From positions 21,429,001 to 21,493,000 of the forward strand of contig NC_037094.1 of NCBI RefSeq assembly GCF_002994745.2: 64,000 nt of DNA, in the 5' to 3' direction. The position numbers were made by a program, and so were the translations under genes. Below are positions 1 to 12,004 of the stretch, one piece after another. Each line of letters begins with the position of its first letter. Position 1 is the stretch's first letter. Under the pieces are notes generated by a model. That model made no database searches. It was not told where the DNA came from and worked only from the letters and a program-made list of their open reading frames with translations. The DNA comes from Rosa chinensis. Lineage: Eukaryota; Streptophyta; Magnoliopsida; Rosales; Rosaceae.

Positions 1-3000
1 GAACAGACAGGGAATTGGATACACACAAATAACACCCGACATATACATTACCTGCCTCCACAGAGGCCAGCCTCTGCTGCACTTCTTCATCAACCAGGGG
101 AGCACTCCCTTGGGATGCAGGTTCCTTTACACTCATTGACTCATGGGTAGCTTCAGATGCATCGGCTACTTTTGTATTCCTCACATTCTCTAACATCTGC
201 TGTGGGGCAAGAACAGGTTTTACCTCATCTACGGTCTCCTGTGTCTTCAGAGCTTCTTCATGCAAAGGTAAAGGCTTATTTTCTCCCTTTGATGCAGCAG
301 ATAAAGTAGGGGAAGGAATCTTGGGTTGTGGGCAGCGTGCAGACTCCATATCTAAATATTACAAAACAAAATTGTAACAATGACGGTATATGACTAGTTT
401 GAATGGAAACAGAAATAAAAAGCACATCATTGAAGAACAAACCTTGAACTTGGAAAGCACTCCCAGCGTTATCAGTACTACTGTTACCAGACTCCAAGAT
501 TCGATTGATGGTATCCCTGAGAGTCTTATTTGGCAGTAGATCATCTGCAAGTGTATTTGTAGCCCCACAGACACACACTGACTTTGACGTAATGTAATTC
601 CTGATACCTGATTATAAATGTGAGCTAGAGTAAATCCAAACGAAACTGATATGATAAATAAAGCAGCATAAAACAATTAGATGCTTTAAATGCTAGAATG
701 AGCCAGATGAGGGTAACGACAAATATTTTTTTTGTGAGAAAAGTTGAAGTTATTCCATTAAAAAGGGAAAACCTAACCTCAAGAGAGGCAATGAAAGTTG
801 CACTATAACTTACACTTATCACAAAAGCTCTTAAAGCAACACTTGCTCGTTAAAACAGCATCTTTCATCACTTCCTTGCACAAGGGGCAGTGTAGCTCAG
901 GTGGTAAATCACCAACAGAACGTGTAGACGGTAAACCTTCGATCTCTTTCTCAAAAGCAGCCCTGTGATCATATATCAATTATTATAGTAAGTTTTCATA
1001 TCAGCAACTGATTACACAAGCAGTCAAGCATAAAAAGTATGAACTCTAGACCACAAAATAAGCTTACTCATTCGGCCTCAATACAGCTACTGCACCACTC
1101 GGCAGTGCATATGAGCCATCTGGGGTTGCTATCAACATGGACTTGGGAATGCCAGTGGGTGGCTTCACTCTTTTGATGTCATAGTTTGGATCACCATTTG
1201 TAGGGCAGTGCTGAATATAATGACCTGAATACAGAAGTGCCAAATATAAGCACCGTCCTGAAATAACCATTGATCAACAAAACAAGCTATTCTCTTTAAA
1301 AAAGGAGGTCAGACGAACATACCAGGAACCTTACACCTGTGACATATATAGCCCTGTGGAGGTGTTTTTTTCTCAAACACTCCTGTTCGACCTCAATCAA
1401 GCATAAAAAACAAAAACAAAAATCAATTCCATTATTTAAAATTGGGAGAGCGGGAGAGAGAGATTTTTATAAATGAAAGTATATATAACCATAAAAGACT
1501 CACCAAAACCACGTCCACCCATTCTCCCATTCATACCACGGCCAAAACCTCTACCAGGACCATAGCCGTCAACGCCTTGACTGCAAATACAGCACAGAAA
1601 TCATTCAATACGAGTGACAAAAACCCCCAACCATTATGATATCACACAGCACAGTAATAGGACTGAAAATGACATACTGTTGCCAGTCTAATACTGGAGT
1701 GTCGATTAAAGCCTTAAGCTTGCTATCTTCATCAGCTTTATTTGATGGTGGAATATCCGGAACCGCATAACTTGGCTGCACTGGCAAAACTTCAGGAATT
1801 TCGTACAAATCACCCCCAAGATCATCCCAGTCTGGCTCAGGCTGTAATGTCAAAATAAACAATCACTAAAATTTCCCTCTGATTGCAAAAAGCAAACTAA
1901 AAGACTCTAATATACTAAAGCTTACATTCACAGACGAACCAGCTCCCAGAAAGCTAGTCCTTTCGGGTTCAATGTTCTCCACCATATCTTCTACTTTATG
2001 CCTGCAATGAAATAGATATAAATGGCCAACTCAACCAACGCTAAAAATAGGTTCTAATGGTCATAAGAAACACCCAAACCCTATAAGAGGTACTACTTGG
2101 GCACACTCCAAAGGGATTACCCATAACACAGGTTTTTGAAACCCAATGACAAACTATCCTGCCAACTTGAAAATTCAAAATGAACCTTACAGCAACATAA
2201 GTAAAGTCAAGTATTAAAAGGAATAAAAGGATCTGAGATAGTACTCTGAATCAGTAACAATGGGCATGCGAGGGCGTCCAGGTACACGGCGAATTAAAAC
2301 TGAGGTATTTTTTGGAATCAACGTTGCTTCATCAAGATACTCTGAAATTCCACAACATAGAACAGGAAGTCTATAAAAACACTGCATTTACATTAATCTA
2401 TGAAAACAAAAGCTACCAAAATGCGTTTCCCAAAGGTGTAATCCATTGTTCCTAGGATGTTAAAGTCAGATTAAAAATTTCAGCATAACCCAGATTTCAA
2501 TCTCACAGATCCTGTCCCTCAATGATCCAACTCACCACAAAAGTTTTGATAGCCAAATTTTGTGCATTCCGTACCAGCCAACAACACTTTGGTCATTCAA
2601 CATAAATTGTAAAGACATCCATATGAAGTCAATCTAAATTCAAGGCACATGGTGGCAACTAGTGAACTAAATGTGAATTCAAGTTTAGCAATATAACATC
2701 CTTCTTGAAATCTAGATAAGTATAGCTATATACTTAAGATCACTTAAAAGTTAAGACAACCACAAAACTAGTTTTGAAAACCCCAAATTCATTCCAATCA
2801 ACTCACACTCCCAGGACCCATATTTCAATTAGAAAAAAGTTAAGAAGGGAATAACTAAAACTAAATCGAACCAACCTTCATTGGTCTGGGCATTGGTGAC
2901 CACAAGGTCGAAATCAGTACCCCTCCCTAAATGCTTGGATTCAAATATTTTTTCTTTGAGTATACCAACTGAGATGAAAGGACCGTCCATAGCAATAGAA

Positions 3001-3041
3001 TCATAATCTCTTGCACTCTTAAATTTATAGTACACCGCCAT
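1..3041 (-). CDS. PQT3/RBBP6-like E3 ubiquitin ligase (DWNN + CCHC + RING), 3' part outside window
   Basis: Ten coding exons can be joined in frame on the minus strand: 3041-2876, 2341-2245, 2001-1926, 1841-1678, 1580-1504, 1382-1323, 1224-1068, 962-814, 607-443 and 351-52; the last intron runs off the window, so at least 470 residues are encoded here. The start is the ATG at 3041, which opens directly into a DWNN (ubiquitin-like) domain, MAVYYKFKSARDYD, residues 1 to about 88. A Gly/Arg-rich linker precedes a CCHC zinc knuckle (CHRCKVPGHYIQHC, near residue 205), then a RING/U-box-type Cys cluster from LHCPLC (near 289) to VCVCGATN. This order is that of the RBBP6 family; plant members include PARAQUAT TOLERANCE 3, an E3 ligase in oxidative-stress response. 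The visible frame is intact. The function is inferred from family; the specific substrate cannot be read here. Confidence 0.9.
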
Positions 3042-3954
3042 GGTAAATATTCTTTTTTTTTCTTTTCCTTCCAAATAAGAAATTAGGTATAACACCACAA
3101 GAAGAACAAACACCCAACGATAATCAAAGGCCTTTTAAAAAATATAAAGGCCTTATATTAAACTCCAAAGAAAAAATAATCAAACAGTACAAAAATTCAA
3201 GCTCTTATTTTCTTTTTTCTTTTGTTTTCTCCGATTACTCTACTGAGGTCAAACAAATCAAACCGCCGCAGAAGGTCTCCAATCTCCCTTGAACGCCGAA
3301 CCCTAACTCTTCTCCGATCACCGATTCGATACCTCGCACCAGATAAAGACTTCTGCAACCCTCCGCCGATGAATCGTCGCAATTCGAATCGAATCTGAGA
3401 AATCTCAGAGGCAATAGCAAAACCCCTCTGTAATTGCAACGAACAAAGCCTTCGATATTCTTGAAGCAATCTGAAAGAATCAGAGAACTCTAGGGCTGCG
3501 GAATCGATCCGGTGGATTCAATTGACAGCGAAACGACGTCGGATCGTGGAAGCGGAACCGCCGATCGGGTTGGGCCGCGCGGATATCTCCGGGAACAATC
3601 GCGAACTGTGTTCGTCTCCGATTACCCCAAATCGAGAGAAATCGAAACCTTCCGAGAAATTTGTGATTGCGGGATTGAAAATCAAGCCTTCGGGGGTTTA
3701 TATAGGTTAAGAATCATGGCTGAACGGCCGCTAGGGTTTCGTTTGGGGGAAATTTGGGGATGATAATCCCAAAAGAGAGAAGGTAAACTTATAAAAGGGA
3801 GTCGGATTTTCTCGTATTATAGACGCGAGTGAAGCGCGTTCTCGCCACTCGCTAGAAAGCGCGTTTTGGCAACTGGCGCTGTCTTAACCGCCTATCTGGT
3901 GTTGACGCGTAGATTCGGATAATCTTCGTGGGGCCCAAGTAAACTAAGCCATTA
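3042..3954 (-). promoter_or_regulatory. Leader and promoter of the ligase gene; gene-free spacer
   Basis: This stretch lies between the ligase start (3041, leftward) and the duplicated kinase block. It holds the presumed 5' leader of the ligase gene. On the minus strand a TATA-like stretch (TTTTATAAG) lies at about 3789-3797, compatible with leftward transcription starting near 3760. Short open frames at 3197-3469 and 3512-3763 have no recognisable protein character and are read as leader noise. An intron in the leader is possible but not placed. Confidence 0.4.
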
Positions 3955-4166
3955 AGACATGAAGAGTTGAAGACAACCTGTTAGAGACTTAGAGTTCGAG
4001 AAACGGCGCCGCTTTGTTGAAACCCCTCGGTCTCGATCTCTCAGATCCTCGTGAGATCAGGAAGCGTTGATTTCAAGCTCTGGGCTCACGCAAGTATAGC
4101 AAATGACTGAAATACCCTTGCCGAAACAAGTCCGCAGGAGAGTAGGAAAAGGAAGTGATGGGAAAT

Positions 4167-4174
4167 TATAAATA
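4167..4174 (+). promoter_or_regulatory. TATA box of kinase copy A
   Basis: TATAAATA lies 202 bp upstream of the kinase ATG in an otherwise GC-mixed region. The same octamer is kept in copy B at 23442-23449. A start site about 30 bp downstream (near 4200) would give a leader of about 175 nt. Confidence 0.6.
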
Positions 4175-4284
4175 GGATCCGAGGACTCCACGAATGAATC
4201 CACTGCTCTTCTTCCCAATTTCGGTAGAGAGTGTTAAGTGTGCGCTAGGGTTTCCAATTCTTTGGGTTTCTAATTCTTCTGAGG

Positions 4285-4320
4285 ATGAGTGGTGGTGCGA
4301 AATCAACACTGATTTCGTAG
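4285..4320 (+). other. Short upstream ORF in the kinase leader
   Basis: An 11-codon ORF (MSGGAKSTLIS) ends 55 nt before the kinase ATG and is present in both duplicate copies (23544-23579 in copy B). A second upstream ATG at 4194 opens a 66-codon frame that runs to 4394, past the main ATG at 4376 and out of frame with it. Because 4194 is only 20 nt from the TATA box end, it may lie before the transcription start; the 4285 ATG is more securely inside the mRNA. Confidence 0.45.
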
Positions 4321-4375
4321 TCCAAGACTACTTGAGAGGTTTTCAATTCTTTGATCTGTGTCTGGGTTTTGTTCC

Positions 4376-5350
4376 ATGGATAGATACGAGATAGTAAGGC
4401 TGGTTGGTGAGGGGAGTTTTGGGTGGGTGTATCAGGCCATCGACAACGACTCCCGTCAGTTTGTGGCGATCAAACATCTGAAGCCAGACGGCGATCCGTG
4501 GGCATATGTACCGGAAGTCCGTGCTCTCACTAGGTTGGAGCACCCCAATATAGTGAGCTTCAAGGGTGTTGAATACCAAGACGACGACGTCTTCTTTATT
4601 TTTGAGTACATGGAGGGTAGCCTTTGTGATCTTATTGATGAGAGGCGGAGCAGGAGAATCCCTTTCTCGGAGGCCGAAATCCGATCATTGAGCCGTCAGG
4701 TGTTGCAAGGCCTTGAATTCATGCATCACCAACGCGGGTTCATGCACCGGGATCTGAAGCCGGAGAATCTTTTGGTGAACAAGGGCGACATCAAGATTTC
4801 GGATCTGGGTACTGCTACGGAGATCGACTGCGGCGGCCAAGCCCATCATCATTACGTCACCACAAGGTGGTACAGAGCCCCGGAGATGCTGTTTCGGGCC
4901 TTTGTGAAAAACGAGAGCCTTCGACCTTTTGAGTACGATGAGAAGGTAGACCTGTGGGCGATGGGGACGATCATCGCCGAGCTATTTCTCATGCACCCTC
5001 TCTTCGAGGGTGACGATTCGCCGGACCAGCTCTACAGGATATGTGAAGTCATCGGCGCTCCAAGTAGGGATTCACGGACGATGCCTAAACTTGGGCCGGA
5101 GAATGGTGTGGGTCTTCGAGCATTGATGCCATATGCCAGTGAATCGGCCATCGATCTCATAGAGTCTCTTTGTTCTTGGGACCCTTCGAAAAGGCCTAGT
5201 GCTAAGGAAGCTCTCCAGCATCCCTTCTTCAAGAGAGGGCAGAATGTTGACGCTCCTCCCGGGTTCTCATATTGCACTCATACAAGGAACAGTGTGGTTC
5301 CGAAGATGAGAGAGCTATCAACCATGCAGCCAATACTGGGAGCCTATTGA
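4376..5350 (+). CDS. Intronless CMGC (MAK/CDK-like) Ser/Thr protein kinase, copy A
   Basis: A 324-residue single-exon protein kinase. The ATG at 4376 (context tccATGGat) is chosen because MDRYEIV is the standard start of the kinase fold; the open frame upstream has no ATG. Visible elements in order: glycine loop GEGSFGWVY (residues 10-18), VAIKHLK lysine, a PEVRALTRL helix C, catalytic HRDLKPEN, a DLG in place of the usual DFG, and the T-loop TTRWYRAPE typical of MAK/RCK and CDK kinases, followed by the C-lobe ending near residue 290. It most resembles plant MHK/CDKF;4-type kinases, but these are normally longer and rich in introns, so a retroposed copy is a reasonable inference. It converges on the AIM24-like gene 540 bp downstream. 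Likely active; the DLG is the only unusual residue. Confidence 0.9.
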   Translation: MDRYEIVRLVGEGSFGWVYQAIDNDSRQFVAIKHLKPDGDPWAYVPEVRALTRLEHPNIVSFKGVEYQDDDVFFIFEYMEGSLCDLIDERRSRRIPFSEAEIRSLSRQVLQGLEFMHHQRGFMHRDLKPENLLVNKGDIKISDLGTATEIDCGGQAHHHYVTTRWYRAPEMLFRAFVKNESLRPFEYDEKVDLWAMGTIIAELFLMHPLFEGDDSPDQLYRICEVIGAPSRDSRTMPKLGPENGVGLRALMPYASESAIDLIESLCSWDPSKRPSAKEALQHPFFKRGQNVDAPPGFSYCTHTRNSVVPKMRELSTMQPILGAY

Positions 5351-5889
5351 GGCAAGGAGACCAGAGTTGCAGTAGATGTCTAAGTTTCATTTAACAATTT
5401 ATTTGCCAGTAATGAGGCACAAATAGATCTGATTTTGAATAGGAAGTAATGTAATTGTACAAACTTTGAACTGATCTGTTCTTTTAATGAAGATGGTGAC
5501 ATTCATCACCCTTATTGTTCCATCATTTCTTATGTAACTCTATTGTTAACTAGTCTGTTCTGCATTTCTTTCAAGTAATCTCTAATCTCATTTCTAGTCT
5601 GTTCTGCATTTCTTTCATGTATAATCTCGAACGAAAAAGAAACAAAAATGTTACCAAAATATCATCTTATGAGCAAGGAATGAGCCAAGAAAAGGAAAAA
5701 CAACCTGCATATAATTGCTCGAGTGCATGTAAAACGCCCACTATCTAAATTTACAGTACATCGTTCCAAAAGAAAAAGGAAATTTACAAAGCATTTCCAC
5801 CGCAGAAGAGATCCCTTGTTTCTATTGATCTGGTCATATTGAAAAGAACCGCTATGATACTGCTGGTTTTCCCGTAAATAGAAGTAATT

Positions 5890-8800
5890 TCATACATCGG
5901 TCAAGATTAAAGAAGATATAATCACAACATATGCCAAGAAAAAGAAAATGGCTATCTGCATGACGAACTTTGGATTTTCCCTCATGTTTGGTGATGTAAC
6001 TGCCCTGTAACCAGAAAGCATATATTTGTTAAAAAGCTACAAAGCATAACTACATGAAAATAAAGAAAATACAAGAGAGATGAGGAAAAACATCCTTAAA
6101 GTTTGTGTTCCAAGAAGTTATTACCTAGCAATACGCTGAGAAAATCGATGAAAAGGTAAACTCTGAATGAAGACAATGCCTGGTCCGGTTAAAACAGCTG
6201 TTACTAGATTGTCACCCTGATATTTGAAAAACAGTTAGGAAAACTTGATTCTTGGAAACAAAAAGAAAAGAGAAGAGTAACGATGTAAAATTTGGGGAGC
6301 CTAAAAGCATTTAGCAGAGGGTTATCATTATCTAAAAGAGAAACATCCCAAGAACAGGGCCATTTGCATCCGAAAGAATTTATCGGCAGTGTGGAGGACT
6401 TTATTTGGTCATCCACTATATACAGGCTCAATCAAATCACCTAACAGGTGGTTCCCACTATAACCCCTCAGTCCTAGTAACCCAGCACAGGAGTCGAGGG
6501 CATGCAACCATGTTATCAATATAGAAGCAATAACACAAGGAGACTGCAAAGTTCCAGAAATTGAAGCAACTTACACCAAACACTGCTCTTCTCATGGGCC
6601 CATTGTATTTTATTTGGACGTTGACTGTTGTAGTCACAGCTGCTATACAAGAAACATCAACAGATAGTACCTCGCCCACCTCAAGATTTTTCTGTACAAC
6701 TAGCACAAATGAAGAAAGCCAGAAAAATTCTAAGATTAGTCCAAGTCCAACTAAGTGATAACTAGCTAGATTGGCCAAGAAGGAACATTATTCCAAGAGT
6801 TTTCAACAAAAGTAGCAGAACTTTGTCCCTTTTTTTAGCACTTCTTATAGAACATTTTATAAATAGCAAAGAATGACTGTGCAAAGAGCCTTTTGTAATT
6901 TACCCCACACGCATCTCCATTTTTACTATCACTGAAAAGTTCTATGGAGGAGTATTCTTGAAAAGAGAGGTTAAGATTTTGCATTTTGCTAGTTTTGTTC
7001 GAGAGACAATGTGAGAAGTTTACTTTTCATGCAACAAAAGAAACTGCAAATACTTTTGGTTTAGGATCTGAGGTAAAAATTTGAGCAAAAAGGGAGAGAG
7101 GAAAGGAAGAAAACAAGAGAGGTGGTTAGATTTAGCAAATAAATAAAACCACACATTGAAATTGACATCTAACAACTAAGAACCGACTGAACAATGACAT
7201 ATCTGTAGAATCTGTGGCAGAACCAAACTCTTAGGAGTGCCCAATCTGAAACATGTATACAAGACATAATGCCTCAAGAAATGCTTACCAGATCCACCTG
7301 CAATTATAAATGCAAGCCCTTGGCCAGATAACTTCTGTCTTAGAAAACCCTACAGTAACATAAACACTGCAATTAGATAAACAAAGAAAAAATCATGGAA
7401 CATTGAAAAACAACTGAAGGAGACAAATTAAGGGGGGAAAAAAGGAACAAAAGAAATTAATTAATGGTAGGAGCATGCTCAGAAAACAAAAATGAAAAAA
7501 AAATCTGAAACTCCCCAGTATCTTACCTCTGCACCAGGAATAATATTACGAGCCCTTTGGTCAACTGTATTACTGACTTTAACATCATTAACGGAACAAA
7601 GGAATGCATCTGGCTGCAAAATTTAACAAGTCCCATAAAAATCCAGTTTATAAGACAAGAAAGGTGTATGTCAATTGTGACAAAAGAAAGTATGGACAAT
7701 CAAAATTTATTCACTACAAACAGAGAGACTAATAGAAACTGAAAACAATTAGTCAAACAATGAATAAATTAGTTGTACCTGGCACAAAATCTCTCCGCCA
7801 AACATTGCCAAATCAATCTGTCAAACAGAAAAGGAAAAAAAAAAACTACAATAAGTTACAGATGGTGATTGGGAACAATATGTATACAAAAGTAATAAAA
7901 TAAATTCCTAAAATTTAGCGTGCTTAAGACAACGAACCGGGAGAATTCTGGCCAGAGAAGGTGCAGCAATTCCAACAAACCCATCGCCTTGACCGTTATT
8001 GTGAAAAACTATGCTACTCACTGTCTTGCCAAAAAGCCACTGCCACACCCCTACTTCATTTTCAGGAACAAAAACATTTTCCATTTCGATCGACCCGGAC
8101 ATGAAGCACATTGAACCTAAATTTATTCATCCATCAGTTAAAATGTGACATTGACAACAACAATTTAAATGTTCTCTACGTTGGTTGGTGGAAATATACC
8201 AAAATCAGTCAAATGAATATGACAACTATAATGCACCTTATGAATTAAAAGTCCAGGCTTGTTGGAACTTACCAGGCTTTGCTATAACCTTTTCTTCCGG
8301 CGTCAACATTATCTGACATTGAAAGGCAGGAAGAAGTTTTAACTTCCAGTTAGAAAAGTGATTGGAAGATACAGGAGAAAAGACATGCATAAATAAAATG
8401 ATATAGGTTGGGTTATTATAGAGTATACCTGCACCAATTGAGCTTCACCACCCAGAATTTGAAACGGTATCATAGCATCTTGTGGACTCTACAGGACATT
8501 ACCAAACATAACTCCACACGTGAGATAACAGTACCATAGCATATATCGTCAAGTAGTTGCAAAGTCTAATGTTTATTGGCACAACCCAACTAAATATAAA
8601 TATGGATGCCTTGATCAATGAGCATAAGCTAGAGATATCTACAATAACCACCATCAAGGAGAAATTTCAAGTCAAAGCATATGTTACTTTTATATGTAAA
8701 AAGTACAATGCTTGAGCAAAGAGATGGAAATAAGTAACCAAAATTCTCCAAGCCAAAAAAAAAAAAACACCTTGTTTCAATTGGATAAGTATACATTCAG

Positions 8801-10946
8801 GATATCTCTATACACCAGATATCCAGTGGCAGCAATAGTATGAGACCTATGATAAATGCGTAAAAATCTGTAGATAGTATTCAATCTATACTGTAGAGTT
8901 TATACTTCATATGATACACGCCTCTCCTAATTGATAATATATTCAAAGTTTCAAACTTCTACACAAGTTCGTATACTATCAGTCACCATCAACTTTTTCC
9001 CAAATCCACTAAAGAACAGATGCATGTCTTATGGACGAGATAATGGGTAAGCATATCAGATACGCCTCACACTGCACAGTAATCTTCATCTTATACCATA
9101 AGCGACATACATAAAAGCAGTGTTTACACAGAAACTAGAGGTTTCCCAAAAAGAGAGAGGCTGGGGATTTCAATAAAAGTTATAGCAGGAGAACGTATCA
9201 ACCCAAGTTTGCATATTTTCCATGAACCCAACAGCACCATACTCATCAGGCATCCTAAAAGAAATTTTGGAAATATAGGACTCCATTACATATATATGTT
9301 GACTATTAGAAGTGAGTTGAGTAAAAGATCGTGTATGAATACAACAAATTATATATCCCAAATTCCCAATGCCATGGCTTTTAAGTATTGTGACAAGATT
9401 AGAAGTTCTATTGGTTTGCAAACTCAGCATGCATCTCCATACCAAGAGTTCCTGATAAACTGAGAAATGCTACTTTATCTTATGCAATACAATAAATTAC
9501 TGATCGTGATGGATTATCCAAATGATGCCACTGTCAATCAATATCTGATATATGGAGATCTACCTAACATAACTAAAACATTTATGATTCTTTTCATCTT
9601 CTTGATATAAGTATCATTTTCCTAAATTTGTTCACCATGTGTAATAAAAACTGAATGTATCCATATTCAACACATAAGCATGCTAATTTATCATAAGTAG
9701 TCAGGTGTTGATATCCATGACACAAACGATAGTTTATGCCGACAGACTTATGCCAATAATCAAAGTCGTGTTAACAAGTGATTAGAGATCAAGACAGCAA
9801 GTAATTACTAGCATAGGCACTCTCTCGGAGAGACATGACATGACTATGAATGTGAAGCATGTGTCATGTTCGTGCACAACTATTTTATCCAGTCTGTAAT
9901 CCTTCAGAATTTCAAATCTGTGTCTGAAGTCTTGATAAAACAATTTCTGAATGGGGTGCCTTGATCATGCAGCCTGATATGATCAAGAATTATCCACGCG
10001 ATCCTAATGCAACACATGGACAATCTTTTTATGGACAAAGGACAGCCAGCAGGACCGATATCCAAACCAATCAGAAATATGATCTCATGCCTAACATCAG
10101 TTTCCATCATCTTTCAACCTCACTATTCCCAAACCCGTAGACATCAAGATTCATTAACAAGAGCCTAAGACTACACAGCACGCCTTTCCCAGACTACAGA
10201 TGAGTGCAAAAAGGTCGCCCCCAAAGCCAATGCATTAGTTCCACAGAAAGAAAGCCACTAGCTGTTGAGGCTGATGATCTTGGTTTCAATGATGAATATA
10301 TAGACTAGTGGTGACCCAATCGTACCATGAATGCAGCACCTATCATCCCTAACTGACTTGACTTCAGACAGGCAAAGCATGCCCATGCACCAAAGCATTA
10401 CCCATATTGAATTAGCGGTTAAATCACCACTGTTTTCAACCACATTCAGTGCAGTGTTAAACCTCTTAGCCACCACATTCTGGATCCCTAAAGTTGGAAC
10501 TTGGAATTCAAGAATCAACCAAGTACCGCACAGCCGAAAATCAGAACTATTAATCATCAACATTTCCATGAAACGTATGCCAATTACCAATCTACCTTAT
10601 CTAGCTTTCGACTAATCGCCTACCTAATATGGTTCTCACTCGACTCCATTTTCATCTCAATTCTATCATTCCAACACTATCTAACCAAATCTTAAGCATC
10701 CAATTCTTCAACCAACATTGACACTCAAAATCCCAAGCAGATGCAAAGATCGCTACACCTTCCACATTACAGTCGACAAACACAGATCAATATCAGCTAA
10801 TCAAAACACTACTCCCACCAATCAAAAACCCCAACCGGAACCAAAATTAACAGATCAAAAACCCTAAATTTCAAAGCAAAACCCCGAACAGCGAGTACCT
10901 GGTACACGTAGGGCTGAAACGGCGTTGAGAAAAACGGTGCAGCCAT
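5890..10946 (-). CDS. AIM24/DUF124 family protein, intact copy
   Basis: Ten exons on the minus strand join into one 281-residue frame: 10946-10899, 8488-8429, 8312-8273, 8116-7938, 7817-7779, 7613-7527, 7349-7289, 6699-6575, 6216-6125, 6004-5890. All junctions are GT-AG and keep phase. The protein starts MAAPFFSTPFQPYVYQ and carries the family's beta-helix region (FQILGGEAQ, SGSIEMENVFVPENE, VGVWQWLFGK, IIPGAEGFLRQ, GLAFIIAGGS, RRAVFGGDNLV), then a hydrophobic C-terminal segment IAIFFFLAYVVIISSLIL that looks membrane-spanning. The AIM24 family is linked to mitochondrial biogenesis in yeast; plant members are described as TRAP-like proteins of unclear role. Intron 1 (8489-10898) is 2.4 kb. A damaged second copy lies at 25149-30245, so this is probably the only functional one in the window. 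Confidence 0.9.
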
Positions 10947-11121
10947 GGCGAAGAACGACGATTCAGCTCAGAATTCACCAAGATCAAGCAGGAACGATGA
11001 ATCAAATCTCACCAACTCCTCAGTTCTTCCGTCCCATTTTGCTTTTGCTTCGTCTTCGATTTTCTTCCCTGTTTAATTTTGTCTACCTGGGCTTTAAGGG
11101 CACAGTAAGTAAGTCTGATCG

Positions 11122-11689
11122 CTCCAGAAGAAAAGAGAGACGACACTGTAACTCCGTAACGTCGTGCTTTGATGAGACGAGATAGAATAACTGAAATAAC
11201 CTTCGTGGGAAGTGATATTACGGCTTCGAGCGGAGGGACTTGGAGGTTTGGTTTAGGGCAGTTTTGTCAGTGCGAGTGGTTTGGACGTTGTGTGCGTGGA
11301 CTTATTGAAGTGGCGGGGCGTGATTGGTTTGGGTATCAAAAGTCGACGTGTTCAAATGTTGTGAGTCGTACCATTTATGGAAGTGGCAGGTTTGTGATTC
11401 TAAAGCGGAATACACCGGACGACGTCGTTGTGCTGCGTGGGGCAGCCGCACGTGGCGGTGCGGCTGACCAATCAGTGCCCAATAGGAAGGTATTTTGGAT
11501 ATTGCACCTTTAAAAAGCAGAGGTTGTTTCGGAATAAGTAGAATATTTTCTGATATCTGATTGGTCAGATGTACCAGACACGTTGTACCATATGAGTAAT
11601 TTTCTCTCATATATATTTATATATATATATACACACACACACACACGCACGCGCACACACAATGCCCCTCCACTAAGAGATCTTTTTTT
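11122..11689. other. Gene-free spacer with (TA)n(CA)n microsatellite
   Basis: No supported gene. The first 175 bp or so upstream of the AIM24-like start belongs to the duplicated block; this single-copy stretch would include the rest of its promoter. An (AT)n run followed by (CA)n with GC variants lies at about 11607-11660. Open frames here show no protein character. Confidence 0.5.
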
Positions 11690-12003
11690 TTGGACATTTT
11701 AAGGGATCCATTGTAGGACCCATTTTTCTATCGTATTTTGATTGTTCGACCGTTCAATTTTTTTATTTTATGCAAATTTTCAGCTAAATTAATGACCGTT
11801 AAGGTATCAAAATAGATTAAATCATTGAATGAACCAAATTTGTTCAACTTGAACCGTTCACGTTTATAATTGTAAATCACAGTTTTGAATGTCTTAACGA
11901 TCATCAATTTGGCTGAAAATTTGCTGAGGTCATCTACCCATATAAACTTAAAAACTGAATGGTTGAGATGTGAATATGTGATCGAAAAGTGGGTCTAATA
12001 AGA
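11690..12003. mobile_element. MITE-like element (about 310 bp)
   Basis: The ends are imperfect inverted repeats (ggacccatttttctatcg near 11717 against cgaaaagtgggtc near 11980). The interior, with accgttaaggtatcaaa and gaaccgttca motifs, recurs in diverged form at about 50745-51130. No coding capacity. Superfamily not determined. Confidence 0.55.
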
Positions 12004-12004
12004 T

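Larger units (their letters stand above)
3955..11121. repeat. Segmental duplication, copy A (7.17 kb)
   Basis: This block matches 23238-30420 in direct orientation, from the shared start agacatgaagag to the shared end agtctgatcg. It contains the complete kinase gene and the complete AIM24-like gene. Outside the block the flanks differ completely. By eye, identity is uneven: about 97% in 3955-4375, almost perfect across 4376-6215, and lower again with many indels after 6216. Confidence 0.95.

Noticed and set aside
3512..3763. 83-codon plus-strand ORF between the ligase and kinase genes
   Set aside because: It lies on the antisense strand of the ligase leader/promoter, has no domain and no supporting splice or promoter signals.
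4358..4375. Kinase start six codons upstream of the ATG
   Set aside because: The first codon there is GTG, not ATG; the ATG at 4376 has good context and fits the kinase family start.
9170..10695. ORFs of 64-110 codons on both strands in the large AIM24-like intron
   Set aside because: The counterparts in copy B are interrupted or shifted by indels, and none has protein character; they are intron sequence.
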